Source: Brachionus koreanus (Eukaryota; Rotifera; Eurotatoria; Ploima; Brachionidae). Taken from it: DNA of 20,783 nt. Numbering within the stretch: the first letter of the stretch is position 1; each line of letters opens with the position of its first letter. The stretch is taken from positions 34,874 through 55,656 of the forward strand of contig PJRA01000142.1 in assembly GCA_016987375.1 (NCBI GenBank). Direction: 5' to 3'. Position numbers and translations under genes: made by a program. The notes under the pieces were generated by a model. It was given only the letters and a program-made list of their open reading frames with translations, did no database searches and was not told the origin of the DNA. This document shows positions 7,968-16,721 of the stretch, piece after piece.

Positions 7968-8343
7968 CAATGTCAGAAAAATCAGATGATGTTGAATTAG
8001 AGCAAAGTGAAGAGCATGCAGATGCATTTGCTGCTTATTATGCTTATGATCAAAATGAAAAATCAATTGTACAAGAGCCTGTGTATAATCAAGAGCTTGG
8101 TTTAGCAATTGAAAAGTTAAAAGAAGGATATGAGCTAAAAAATTTATGGGATATTCTAAGTGGTTAAATGAGTAGAATAATGTCGAGAAATTTTTTATTT
8201 ATAAAAATTTGATTTTTAATGATTGTTTGAGAAAAAAAAAATTAATCATTATCTAATTTTGTACAATTACGACTATTAAAATTTCACTTTTATGTTACAA
8301 ATAAAAAAAAAATTCTTCTATATTTTTTAATTGCTTAGTATTC
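7968..8343. repeat. 376-bp direct repeat, copy 2 (orphan BBS5 last exon, live MCM4 3' end)
   Basis: Second copy of the 6798-7173 sequence, 99.5% identical. It lies immediately after the LINE fragment. Its right end holds the real last codons and stop of MCM4 and continues into that gene. Its left end is an unattached copy of the BBS5 last exon. An inverted AATAAA at 8194-8199, about 130 nt beyond the MCM4 stop, is a plausible MCM4 polyadenylation signal and lies in this block. Confidence 0.97.
7970..8167 (+). pseudogene. Orphan duplicate of the BBS5 terminal exon
   Basis: The 65-codon frame encodes exactly the same residues as the C-terminus of BBS5. The copy starts 31 nt inside the exon, so the first ten or so codons and the normal splice acceptor are missing. 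A fair acceptor, TATTAATCTGCAG (ending 7949), lies just upstream, but splicing from BBS5 exon 6 there would enter the wrong frame and meet a stop. Independent translation from ATG 7970 cannot be excluded. The best reading is a non-functional by-product of the insertion. Confidence 0.85.
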
Positions 8344-10573
8344 GAATAACTTGGTCTGTTATAATCAGATAGTCGTCTTCCTGTAAATCTCTAAGGGCAC
8401 TTTCAAAGTGGTCTTTTTGAATGTGTACATCAGATTGAGTTAGCAAGTCTTGATAAAGACTTTCTTTTTTCAAAGTAGTAATTTTTCCCTTATCGCGAAT
8501 AATTTTCTTCAACGCCTGAGATATTTTCTCTCTGTTTCTTCTTTCTTCACTGCTATAGCCTGTAGTTAAAATTCCAACATCAATACGTCCAGTTTTGGGA
8601 TCAACAGCTGATTGTTTTAGAGCCTCTCTGTGCAAACGCTTGGCCTCTTCCACATCGCACACTTCCACCAAATTGCTGAACCTCATTTTGGCATGTGCCT
8701 CAGAAAGTCTAATCAAGGAATGCAATTGTCTTGGATAAGCAGTAATTTGACCTTTTCCGCTACCTAATTTTCTCATTTCCAGATAAGCCTCAGTAAGTGC
8801 TCGGCCACTTTCCTCTGTTAATTTAGGTTTAAATTGAGTTTTGGCGAACATAATATAATCTTTAAGCACGTCCATTTCTAAATGATTGGCACTCGGCTCC
8901 ATTGTGTCTGACACATGGTACAACGAAACCAAATGAGTTGCTAGTCTCCTATCATATAGTTCATCCTCAGGATCCAAAATTAAGAATATTAAATCAAATC
9001 TAGACATAAGAGTATGAGGCAGTTGAATATTTTCAACAATAGTTTTTCCCTTGGCCCATTTAGACTCTATTGGATTTGCCGCTGCCAAAATGCTTGTTCG
9101 AGCATTAAGTTTACAAATAATTCCACTCTTGGCAATGGATAGAGTTTGTTGTTCCATTACTTCGTGCAAAACAGCTCTTGTATAGTCACTCATTTTATCA
9201 AACTCATCAATACAGCAAACACCATTGTCTGCTAGAACCAGAGCACCTGTTTGCAATACATATTGATTTGTCTCTACATCTTTGGATATGAATGCAGTTA
9301 AACCAACAGCAGAGGAGCCTTTGCCACTGGTATATTGAGCTCTTGGCACTAATCTATAGACATATTGAAGAAGCTGTGATTTTGACGTACCTGGATCACC
9401 ACAAAGTAAAATGTTTATTTCAGCACGAGTGTGAAGACCAGATTGGGAGTTGTTTTTCTGTTGAGAATTGTCACTATGTTTATCTGGAGCGCATGATGTT
9501 CCGCCAAATAATTGAAGAAGAATTCCTTTTTTGACATCATCATTTTCAAATATGTCTGATGCAATGGCACTAGCCAAACGATCGTAAATATTCGACTCTT
9601 TTGATAAAGCTTTTAGTTGCATAATTCTTTCGGCAGTAAAATTTTTGCTTATGTCAATATCATCGCCCACTTCATACAGTCTCTTGGTGTCCTGCTTTTT
9701 AAAGTGAAGCACTTCAATATGAGTTTTGTAAACCGATTTCATATTTCTTGTTTTTGGATTCACTCTTAATGGTATGGCTCTATAAATGCCGGTTACTTGT
9801 ACTCGATCTCCTGGCTGAATTGCGTCAACCAAATCGTCTCGAGCAAAAAGAGCAATAGTGCATGGAGTTTCTCCGGCAGGCATTTCGTCTGGTGATTCCT
9901 GAAGTTTTATCAATTGTTTATCAAAAAATGTGCATCTATTGTGAATAATTTCATACGAATGATTTGAATTGCATGTTTGACAAACAGTGGGCTCGAGTAT
10001 ACGACCACGTTCTAATTTAACTGTACAATTGGCATGACAAACACTGCAGCGAAAAAATGCCTCAGCCATCTCTGGAATGATGTTTGACAAACGAATTATC
10101 ATTCCGGTCATAGTTACCAATTGATCTATATCCGAAGGATTTAGCGTTCTCATACTAGTTACTTTATCAACATTATATGGTCTAACACGGATGTTCAGCT
10201 CATCATCGGGAAACTTAGTAAAATAGAACTCTTTAACAGCTGTGTCAAACGCTTCCATTACTTCTATCGGGTAGCAGACCAATTGTTTGTACAATTCAAC
10301 ATTGAAGTGTTTTAGATGAGAACAGTCAAAGTTAAAAAAAGGTTCTTCAATTAAGTGCATTTCTTCCAGTTTTTGCATATAGTATGGTTCTGTTATATCA
10401 ATGCCTTCATGCATTAGATCTTTTTGTTCTTGTTCATCGTGAATCAAGTATGCTTTGATGAATTCTTGGAATTTGATTTTTACTTTATGCATATTGATGT
10501 TGGTGCCCCAAATGACAAGTTGTGGAGCACTTTGCTCCGATGTCATTAGAGTGTCGGTCAGTGTTGTTGACAT
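8327..10573 (-). CDS. MCM4: DNA replication licensing factor MCM4
   Basis: A single exon encoding 748 residues. MCM4 is one of six subunits of the MCM2-7 replicative helicase, a nuclear AAA+ ATPase ring loaded at origins. The start [17 protein letters not shown] aligns with the MCM4-specific SEQ...LVIWGT segment. It has a zinc finger (C176, C179, C198, C201), Walker A GDPGTSKS (392-399), Walker B CIDEFDKM (454-461), the arginine finger SRFD (524-527) and a C-terminal winged-helix region. The long Ser/Thr-rich N-terminal tail (about 150 residues in human) is absent. ATG 10573 must be the start: an in-frame TAA lies upstream with no AG acceptor between. A Ser/Asn/Gln-rich insert (361-381) precedes Walker A. 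The gene is convergent with BBS5. Confidence 0.97.
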   Translation of the reverse strand: MSTTLTDTLMTSEQSAPQLVIWGTNINMHKVKIKFQEFIKAYLIHDEQEQKDLMHEGIDITEPYYMQKLEEMHLIEEPFFNFDCSHLKHFNVELYKQLVCYPIEVMEAFDTAVKEFYFTKFPDDELNIRVRPYNVDKVTSMRTLNPSDIDQLVTMTGMIIRLSNIIPEMAEAFFRCSVCHANCTVKLERGRILEPTVCQTCNSNHSYEIIHNRCTFFDKQLIKLQESPDEMPAGETPCTIALFARDDLVDAIQPGDRVQVTGIYRAIPLRVNPKTRNMKSVYKTHIEVLHFKKQDTKRLYEVGDDIDISKNFTAERIMQLKALSKESNIYDRLASAIASDIFENDDVKKGILLQLFGGTSCAPDKHSDNSQQKNNSQSGLHTRAEINILLCGDPGTSKSQLLQYVYRLVPRAQYTSGKGSSAVGLTAFISKDVETNQYVLQTGALVLADNGVCCIDEFDKMSDYTRAVLHEVMEQQTLSIAKSGIICKLNARTSILAAANPIESKWAKGKTIVENIQLPHTLMSRFDLIFLILDPEDELYDRRLATHLVSLYHVSDTMEPSANHLEMDVLKDYIMFAKTQFKPKLTEESGRALTEAYLEMRKLGSGKGQITAYPRQLHSLIRLSEAHAKMRFSNLVEVCDVEEAKRLHREALKQSAVDPKTGRIDVGILTTGYSSEERRNREKISQALKKIIRDKGKITTLKKESLYQDLLTQSDVHIQKDHFESALRDLQEDDYLIITDQVIRILSN

Positions 10574-11229
10574 TTTCAAATTTTTTAGTGAGCCAATAAA
10601 TGTGTTTTAAAAGTTAGAATAAAATGATTGTTGTACTAAATTCTAAATAAAAATTTAACTCTAAAGCCTTCAACTTAAATTTAAAATTTAAATTTGTTAA
10701 GTGTATTCAAAATTAACTATCAGTTATTTCTGTTTATTTGTTTTTTGATTTTAAATATTTTCTGAATTGTAGGCTTTTTTTTAAATAAATGACCATTAAG
10801 ATTTTGAAAAATCATAGCCGCATTTTAACTTAATTGACTAAATTAGTTGATTGATTTGATTAAATTACTATTTTTATATGAAAAAAAAATCATTATCAAA
10901 TTGAAATTTTAAATAAAATAGTCATAAATTTATTTTTCCGAACCTGAGCAATGTGAAAATGTGACTATTTGTTAATTCATTTTTAATGTAAATTTATAAA
11001 TTCTTTTCTGATATTTTGTTAGATATTTTCTACCACCATAATAACTGAAATAAATAAATATTCTTTTCAAAAAAAAATTTTCAAAATTATAGTTCTATCC
11101 TGTTTTGTTTTTTCTTTTTTAATTTTATTAAGATGATGATTATTTTTTTATTTTAAAGTTCTCAACATTTCTTTTTATTTTTCATACCCAAAATATAATT
11201 TTTGATTAGGTTGTTTTTATAAATTAGTG
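10574..11229. other. MCM4 upstream region, AT-rich
   Basis: Contains the MCM4 promoter on the minus strand. An inverted CCAAT (ATTGG on the minus strand, about 10593-10597) lies close to the start codon, probably within the 5' UTR. A possible 5' UTR acceptor (minus-strand TTTTTATTTAG near 10645) is present. No other gene is seen. Confidence 0.4.
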
Positions 11230-11316
11230 ATGTTGATTAACCAACGTTTGGTCGACAAAAATCGTCAACTTTGCCTTACCAAAACTAAGAGAGGTAAAAC
11301 GAAACTTAAAAAATGA
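11230..11316 (+). pseudogene. Short FLYWCH-like zinc-finger head, probably transposon-derived
   Basis: A 28-residue frame, ATG 11230 to TGA 11314-11316, ends LCLTKTKRGKTKLKK. The TK(S)xRGKxKL pattern is how FLYWCH-type zinc fingers usually begin, before a DGY...W.C core. Here the frame stops before that core. FLYWCH domains are common in MULE-type transposon genes, and a SWIM-like remnant lies 130 bp away on the opposite strand. The minus strand is also open across this short stretch, so the call is tentative. A near-palindrome ACCAACGTTTGGT lies at 11240-11252. Confidence 0.3.
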
Positions 11317-11441
11317 TAAAAAAAACAAAAATAAAGAAAAAAAAACTTATTGCAAAATTGCAATTTTATTTAAGAGTCAAAAACATATAATCAGTTGAAT
11401 AATAAAGATAAAAAACATTAATTGTTATTTTTATTTCTTCA

Positions 11442-11720
11442 TTAATCATATTGTAAACAAGTACCAGCTTTTCGCTTCCTACCTGATTTGGGTCTATTTA
11501 GAAAATATTTTTTAGTTAGTAAGCCGAGATAATTAATTTTCTTTTTGAATAAACAAGAGATTAGATGTACACATATTCCTTTATCTATAAAATAACAACA
11601 CGAACAAAAGCAGCAATCAACGCAAAAGCAATCATCGCTTACAGCAACTTGATATAGATTGTCATAGGTTAAAATAATATTTCCTTTATCATCAAAATCA
11701 GTTCCTGATTCAGTAATTTT
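11442..11720 (-). pseudogene. SWIM-type zinc-finger C-terminal remnant
   Basis: The minus strand is open for 92 codons before a TAA at 11442-11444 and has no obvious ATG. It reads GNIILTYDNLYQVAVSDD, then a Cys-rich block CFCSCCYFIDKGICVHLI, then FLNRPKSGRKRKAG near the end. CxC followed by 8 residues and CxH is the SWIM zinc-finger pattern, and a basic GRxxK motif after it is typical of MULE-like transposase tails. The open frame begins just after a stop codon and the upstream DNA is poly-pyrimidine, so this is either a last exon or, more probably, a broken transposon gene. No terminal repeats of the element were found. Confidence 0.5.
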
Positions 11721-12140
11721 TTAAATTGATTTTATATTTTTTTTCTTTTTTTTCTTTTTGATTTTTTTTTATAATTTATGTTTTTTTTCCTCTCATTAAA
11801 TACGTTAAATTGTCTTTATTCAATTTTTTTTTAAATTCTCAAACTCACAATCAAATTTTCATTTAAAATTAATAAAATTATTTTAAAAAAAAACAACTTT
11901 ATTTCGAAAAACTTTTTGAATTTAATAAAATTAATTATCACTATATAAAGGTTAGTTATTTTTTATCACTATACAAATTATAGTTCATTTTAATGACTAT
12001 GACAATGAATTAAATTTTATAGATATTCAATTGAAGGTAGCATGAAATAGTATTTATTAATATGTATTATTTGTTAAATAAATTGATTCTGTTAAATAGA
12101 TTATGATTAAAGCCATTCAAAAACGACACAAATAGTTTCA
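11721..12140. other. Poly-pyrimidine and AT-rich intergenic DNA
   Basis: Starts with a long T/C-rich tract (about 11725-11830) and continues as AT-rich sequence. It has no open frame of note and no RNA gene that I recognise. Confidence 0.5.
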
Positions 12141-12145
12141 TTCTG

Positions 12146-12175
12146 AATCAGACTTGTTTACAAGTCACAAAAAAT
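12146..12175. repeat. Partial, diverged copy of the foldback element arm
   Basis: AATCAGACTTGTT at 12146-12158 and GTCACAAAAAAT at 12164-12175 recur at 12366-12378 and 12385-12396 with nearly the same spacing. This is a direct-repeat copy of one arm of the element at 12362-12493. Downstream, ACTTAAA and TTTAAGT around a T-run suggest a diverged second hairpin. A separate short direct repeat, TTAGGCAAGG, occurs at 12281-12290 and 12301-12310. Confidence 0.6.
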
Positions 12176-12361
12176 GAACCCAGAAGTTATGACTTTACTT
12201 AAATTTTTTTTTTAAGTCAAAGAATAAACTCCAATTTTTCAACAAAAAAAAAGGTGAATTCAATTAAATAATTAAAATTTTTAGGCAAGGTTTGCACTTA
12301 TTAGGCAAGGATTCCTACTGTAATTTGTGACCAAGTCCCTTCAAAGCTTAAAAGTCTCTTG

Positions 12362-12493
12362 TTCAAATCAGACTTGTTGTATGAGTCACAAAAAATTAAG
12401 TCTAAGTCATGACTTGAGCTAAACAAAAAAAAATTTAAATCATTGACTTGACTTGACTTTAGACTTGAGACTTATAAACAAGTCTGATTTGAA
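12362..12493. repeat. Short foldback (MITE-like) element with perfect 17-bp inverted ends
   Basis: TTCAAATCAGACTTGTT at 12362-12378 is the exact reverse complement of AACAAGTCTGATTTGAA at 12477-12493, giving a unit of 132 bp. The interior is built of TGACT/AGTCA-type words. It includes the perfect palindrome AAGTCATGACTT (about 12405-12416) and tandem GACTTGACTTGACTT (about 12445-12459). It has no coding capacity. The size and structure suit a non-autonomous foldback element or a hairpin-forming repeat. I could not identify a target-site duplication. Confidence 0.7.
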
Positions 12494-12743
12494 TAATCAT
12501 TTATAATGGCTGGAAAATTATTTTAAAAAATTTAATTTACTAAATTCGAATTTAGCCTCAAATTGAGACAATTTTATTTGAATGCAGAGTATAAACAAAT
12601 ATACCTGTAAAAATTTGATTGGTTTTTTTTTCTATTCAACTACTATGTATCATAAGGACATCAAACAACTATAAAAAATATTCAAGAATAAAATATTTAT
12701 TAACTTGAATTTTTAATTTTTAGTTTAAAATCAATTCAAGAGA

Positions 12744-14892
12744 ATGAATTCACAAAAAGCAAATTTTTGTTTAGCGTTAGCTACTGTATTTATTGTTTTA
12801 GTAGCATGCCAAGTCGAACAAGACAATTTTGTCTATGTTCTTAATTCTCAAAATTTCGACAAATTTTTGGATGAAAATGAATTCACTGTTGGTAAATTCA
12901 AAAATTTTTTTACAAAGCCTTATTTTTTTTCAAAAACAAATATTATTAATTATAAGTTTTTTTTCACGCTCCATGGTGCGGCCATTGTACCCATATGAAG
13001 CCTTATTATCATGAAGCTGCCAAACTTTTGATTGAAGACACCTCTATAAAAAGTGATAAACGCATTGTTTTGGCTAAAGTAGATGCTACTGTTGAAAATC
13101 AATTGGCAACAAGATTTCAAATCCAAGGCTATCCAACATTGAAAATATTCAGAAAAGGTCAAGCATTTGACTATGATGGTCCCAGAAAAGAGGCCAAAGA
13201 TATAATTAACTATTTGATTCCTGAGGCTAGCAACAATTGGAAGCCTCCTGTGTCTAAAGTAGATGTTCTAGCTAATAGTAATTTTACCGAATGGGTAGAA
13301 AGATTTGATATTTCTCTTGTTGAATTCTACTCTCCTAAGTAAATTTTGAATTGACTAAGAGTAAATTTCAAATTTTGAATTTTAACTATTTGTTTCTAGT
13401 TGTGGACATTGTGTTCGATTGGCACCTAACTATGAAAAAGCGGCAAAAATTTTGTCTGAAGGAAAAAATCCAATACCACTTGCCAAAGTGGACTCAACGA
13501 TTGAGAATGAACTCAGCGAAAAATATATGATATCTGGCTATCCGACTTTGTTGGTTTTTAGAAAAGGCCGCCATTACGAATACAAAGGAGGCAGAGAAGT
13601 CTATGGTATCATTATTGATAATTTTATTTTTGACAATTTCTATCTTTAAATTTATCAAGATATTGTGAACACAATGAAAAAGCTGCAGTCATCTGGGTCG
13701 ACTGAAATAAAAAGCTTCAATGGATTCATGTCTCACGTAAATAGTCCGACAGATATTTATGTTCTCGCATTTTTTAGTGGCCAAAGTGACAAAAATTTTC
13801 AAATTTACAATCATTTTGCATCAAAATATTTCGAAGATGCTAAATTGTTTCATACATTTGAACTAAGTGAATTATTGAGATTCATAAAAAGTGATAAAAT
13901 AAAGCAATCGAGTGTAATTGTATTCTATCATGAGCTAGCAGTTTGCAATGGAGAGGCTAAATTTGTTGCATTCAATAAAGAGAATTATAGTGTTGAAGAT
14001 TTGGAACAATTTGTTTTTAAAGATTCAATACCTCTGGTGGGACATTTGAGTCCTAAAAATGTACCATTAGTCTATGATAAAGTTAGACCAGCGTGCTATG
14101 TATTTTACGATGTTGATCAAGAATTAAAATCTCGTAAGCATTTTGTTAATTCAAAAAGAACAAAAAAAAATTTTTTTTTTTAAGATATTATTTTTATAAG
14201 GAACAAGATTGCTTTGATTGCCAAAAAGTTCAAGAATATCCAATTTGCGTTGGCAAACGAAACTGAAAATTTTGATCTCATTAGAGTAAAATTTAAAAAA
14301 TTTTTTTTTTTTTTTTAATTGAGAATATTTTTTCTAGAAATTTCACTTGGAAGAATCACAAAGCGAAACGAGCATAGTTTGCTTGAATGAAGACTCAAAA
14401 TTTTTTATTTTTGATGAAGACTCGGATTCTTTCGAAGAAGAAAAAGTGATCGATTTTGTCACTGATTTTATGGAAGGAAAATTAACTCCTTATGTAAAAT
14501 CTGAGGCCATTCCGAAGCAAAACAATAAAAAGCTCAAAAAACTAGTCGGAAAGACTATAGATAGTTTTTTGAAGACACCTAATAAACACATTGTTTTAGG
14601 CCTTTTAGGGCATCATACAGATTCAAATTTGGAAAAGAACTTAGCTAAATTAGCAAACAAATATGCTAGCAATAAAAGCTTAGTATTTGGAAAAATAGAT
14701 ATTCTATTAAATGACATTCCAGATATGTTTAACATGAATGTTAAAACCTCAAGTGTTTATTTTATATCGTCTGATCAAAAAAATAAGCCGATTAGAAATC
14801 AAAGTGGTGAAAAATTGCAAGATTTAATTGATTTTGTTGAAGAAAATATTAAAATTTCAAATTCAAAGAATAATGATAGATTAGAACTATGA
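12744..14892 (+). CDS. PDIA4: Protein disulfide isomerase A4 (ERp72)-like, third active site lost
   Basis: Six exons: 12744-12891, 12957-13338, 13400-13605, 13660-14133, 14185-14285 and 14338-14892. The introns are 51-65 nt and the phases agree, giving 621 residues; human ERp72 has 645. ERp72 is an ER-lumen oxidoreductase with order a0-a-b-b'-a'. A hydrophobic signal segment (about 8-22) is followed by a0 with HAPWCGHC (CGHC 57-60) and cis-Pro GYPT. Domain a has SPNCGHC (178-181) with GYPT; the usual Trp before CGHC is Asn177. The b/b' part is recognised by FVFKDSIPLVGH. The a' domain aligns along its length (KKLVGKTIDSFL ... NLAKLANKY), but where FYAPWCGHC belongs it reads LGLLGHHTD (about 524-532), and the cis-Pro loop is KTSSVY. 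The C-terminus is RLEL, a variant of the KEEL/KDEL retrieval signal. AATAAA is at 14927-14932. Confidence 0.9.
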
Positions 14893-15511
14893 TTTGATCT
14901 TTTATTAGCTAGACATTTGGGCATTTAATAAATTTTTAAAAAAATTTTTTTTTTTTTAATTTAATTTAAAAAAAATAAATAAATTAAGCATTGTTAATCT
15001 TTTGTATTGATTTAGTTATAATACAATGTGAGCACAAAAGCCTCTGTTAGAATTAGTTGTCTATATTTGCTTTTTTAAGTATGAAAAATCAAATATTTGA
15101 ATTTAATTTCGGTTAATTTCTACATTCAATACAACTTACGCAATAATCGTTGAATGGAACTTGGCTTTTTGTTTTCAAAATTTTTAGTTTATTTATTTTT
15201 AACACAACAAAAAAACAGAATAATCACCGATTTTTTTCTAACAAATCTCAAATTTCAGAGCTTATTTATTTTTAAATATTAAATTCAAGTAATGGTTTAA
15301 AATATCAAACAAAAAAATATTTGCATCCAAATGTTGGCTTTAATGACCTTACTCTTCGATTTTAAGTATTTGATAAATTTACATTTACTTACAAATTTAA
15401 AAAAAAAACAACTAAAATCAACACAAAATTGTCAACTAAGAGCAGACTAGAAAAAAACAAAATATTTAAATTAAAGAAGCTCGATTTCTAAAATTTCTAA
15501 AGTCTACAAAA
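14893..15511. other. Intergenic region between PDIA4 and the LPMO gene
   Basis: AT-rich. It holds the PDIA4 3' UTR and the LPMO promoter. No gene, RNA or repeat stands out beyond A/T homopolymers. Confidence 0.5.
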
Positions 15512-16721
15512 ATGTTTTTTGGAATTTTGAATTTTCTCTTAACAAAAGTTTATTTGCTGGGTATGATAAAAATTTGCTATTCTCATGGAAGATTAGAGAT
15601 ACCGGCCGCCCGCAATGCAGCATGGCGTTTCGGCTTCGATACGCCTATAAATTACAATGATAATGAATTGAATTGTGGAGGCGCCGGGATGCAACATGCA
15701 ACTAATGGTGGTAAATGTGGAGTTTGTGGAGATAACTTTAGTGGTCCAAGATTACATGAAGCTGGGGGTACATTATAACAAGGCGTTTTTTTTTTTTTAT
15801 TTTTTTTTTTAGGGAAATATGCTACTGGAACTATAGTTAAAAGTTATGTTAAAGCAAGCATGATTGATGTCCGTGTTAGGGTAAAATGAATAAAAAATCA
15901 AAAGGTTTTTGTTTCTTAAGCAATTTTAAAGCTAAGTGCGAATCATCAAGGAAATATGGAATTTAGGATATGTCCAGTTGTAAGCAAATTTAAAGAAGTA
16001 ACTAAAGAGTGTTTAGACGAAAATTTACTTGAAATAGTTGGCTATGGTTCATCATATCCTGTCAGCACTGGAGAAGACGAAATAAATTTAAGGTAATTCT
16101 GACTTGAATTGAAATTAAATTATTTTTCAATATTAAATATTGAACAATTCATTAGGATTAAGCTCCCTAGAGATTTAATATGTTCTCATTGTGTATTTCA
16201 ATGGAAATACAGAGCCGGAAATAGTTGGGTAAGAATTGAAATTATGCTAAAATCAAATCACATATACTTAATAAAAGGGAAGCTTACCCAATGGAACAAG
16301 TGGTATTGGGTTTGGACCACAAGAAGAATTTTATAATTGTGCAGATGTTGAAATAAGATCATTTCCAGGACAATCTACTTCAAAAGCTCCTTTGTTTTTT
16401 ACGACCAAACCTGATTTGGTTAAAACAACGGAGATTTCAACAACGTCATTAAGAACAACTAAAAGAAAATCTACTTCAAAAAGTTTTTATTCAAAGACCA
16501 CCAAAAAAGTTAATAAAAATCCGTTTTTTCACTGTGAAAAAATTGATCCTAAATTGGTTGAAAAGTTGCCCAAAGATGATGATCCAAATGAGTTTAATGG
16601 CATACCATTGTGTTTATTAATTGGAGGCTCTAAACTTACATGTAAAGATTGCTATGAAAACTGTATAAGTCCGTATAAAAAATGTCCAAAAGAGTCTTGT
16701 TATTGTAGATGGTATAATTAG
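15512..16721 (+). CDS. Secreted lytic polysaccharide monooxygenase, AA15-like, with Cys-rich tail
   Basis: Five exons: 15512-15767, 15813-15880, 15932-16092, 16156-16228 and 16278-16721. The introns are 45-63 nt, and the junctions were chosen by phase and family spacing, giving 333 residues. LPMOs are copper enzymes that oxidatively cleave chitin or cellulose. AA15 is the animal-rich family formerly annotated as chitin-binding type-4 domain. A signal peptide (1-24) ends before His25, which becomes the mature N-terminal histidine of the copper brace, in HGRLEIPAARNAAWRFGFDT. The second ligand is His113 in SANHQG. An aromatic pair F204-Y205 in GPQEEFYNCADV lies where the axial residue is expected. 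NCGG, GGKCGVCGD and CSHCVFQWKYRAGNSW are typical. After residue ~215 come a Thr/Ser/Lys linker and a C-terminal module with eight or more Cys. AATAAA is at 16780-16785. Confidence 0.9.

Noticed and set aside
9292..9534. 80-residue plus-strand frame inside MCM4
   Set aside because: Antisense to the MCM4 AAA+ region, with no independent support.
12829..13162. Small overlapping frames at the PDIA4 5' end on both strands
   Set aside because: They read through intron 1 or are antisense. The exon model with CGHC joined to the signal-peptide exon explains the sequence.
16109..16336. 75-residue plus-strand frame within the LPMO gene
   Set aside because: It reads through introns 3 and 4. The spliced frame matches the AA15 family instead.
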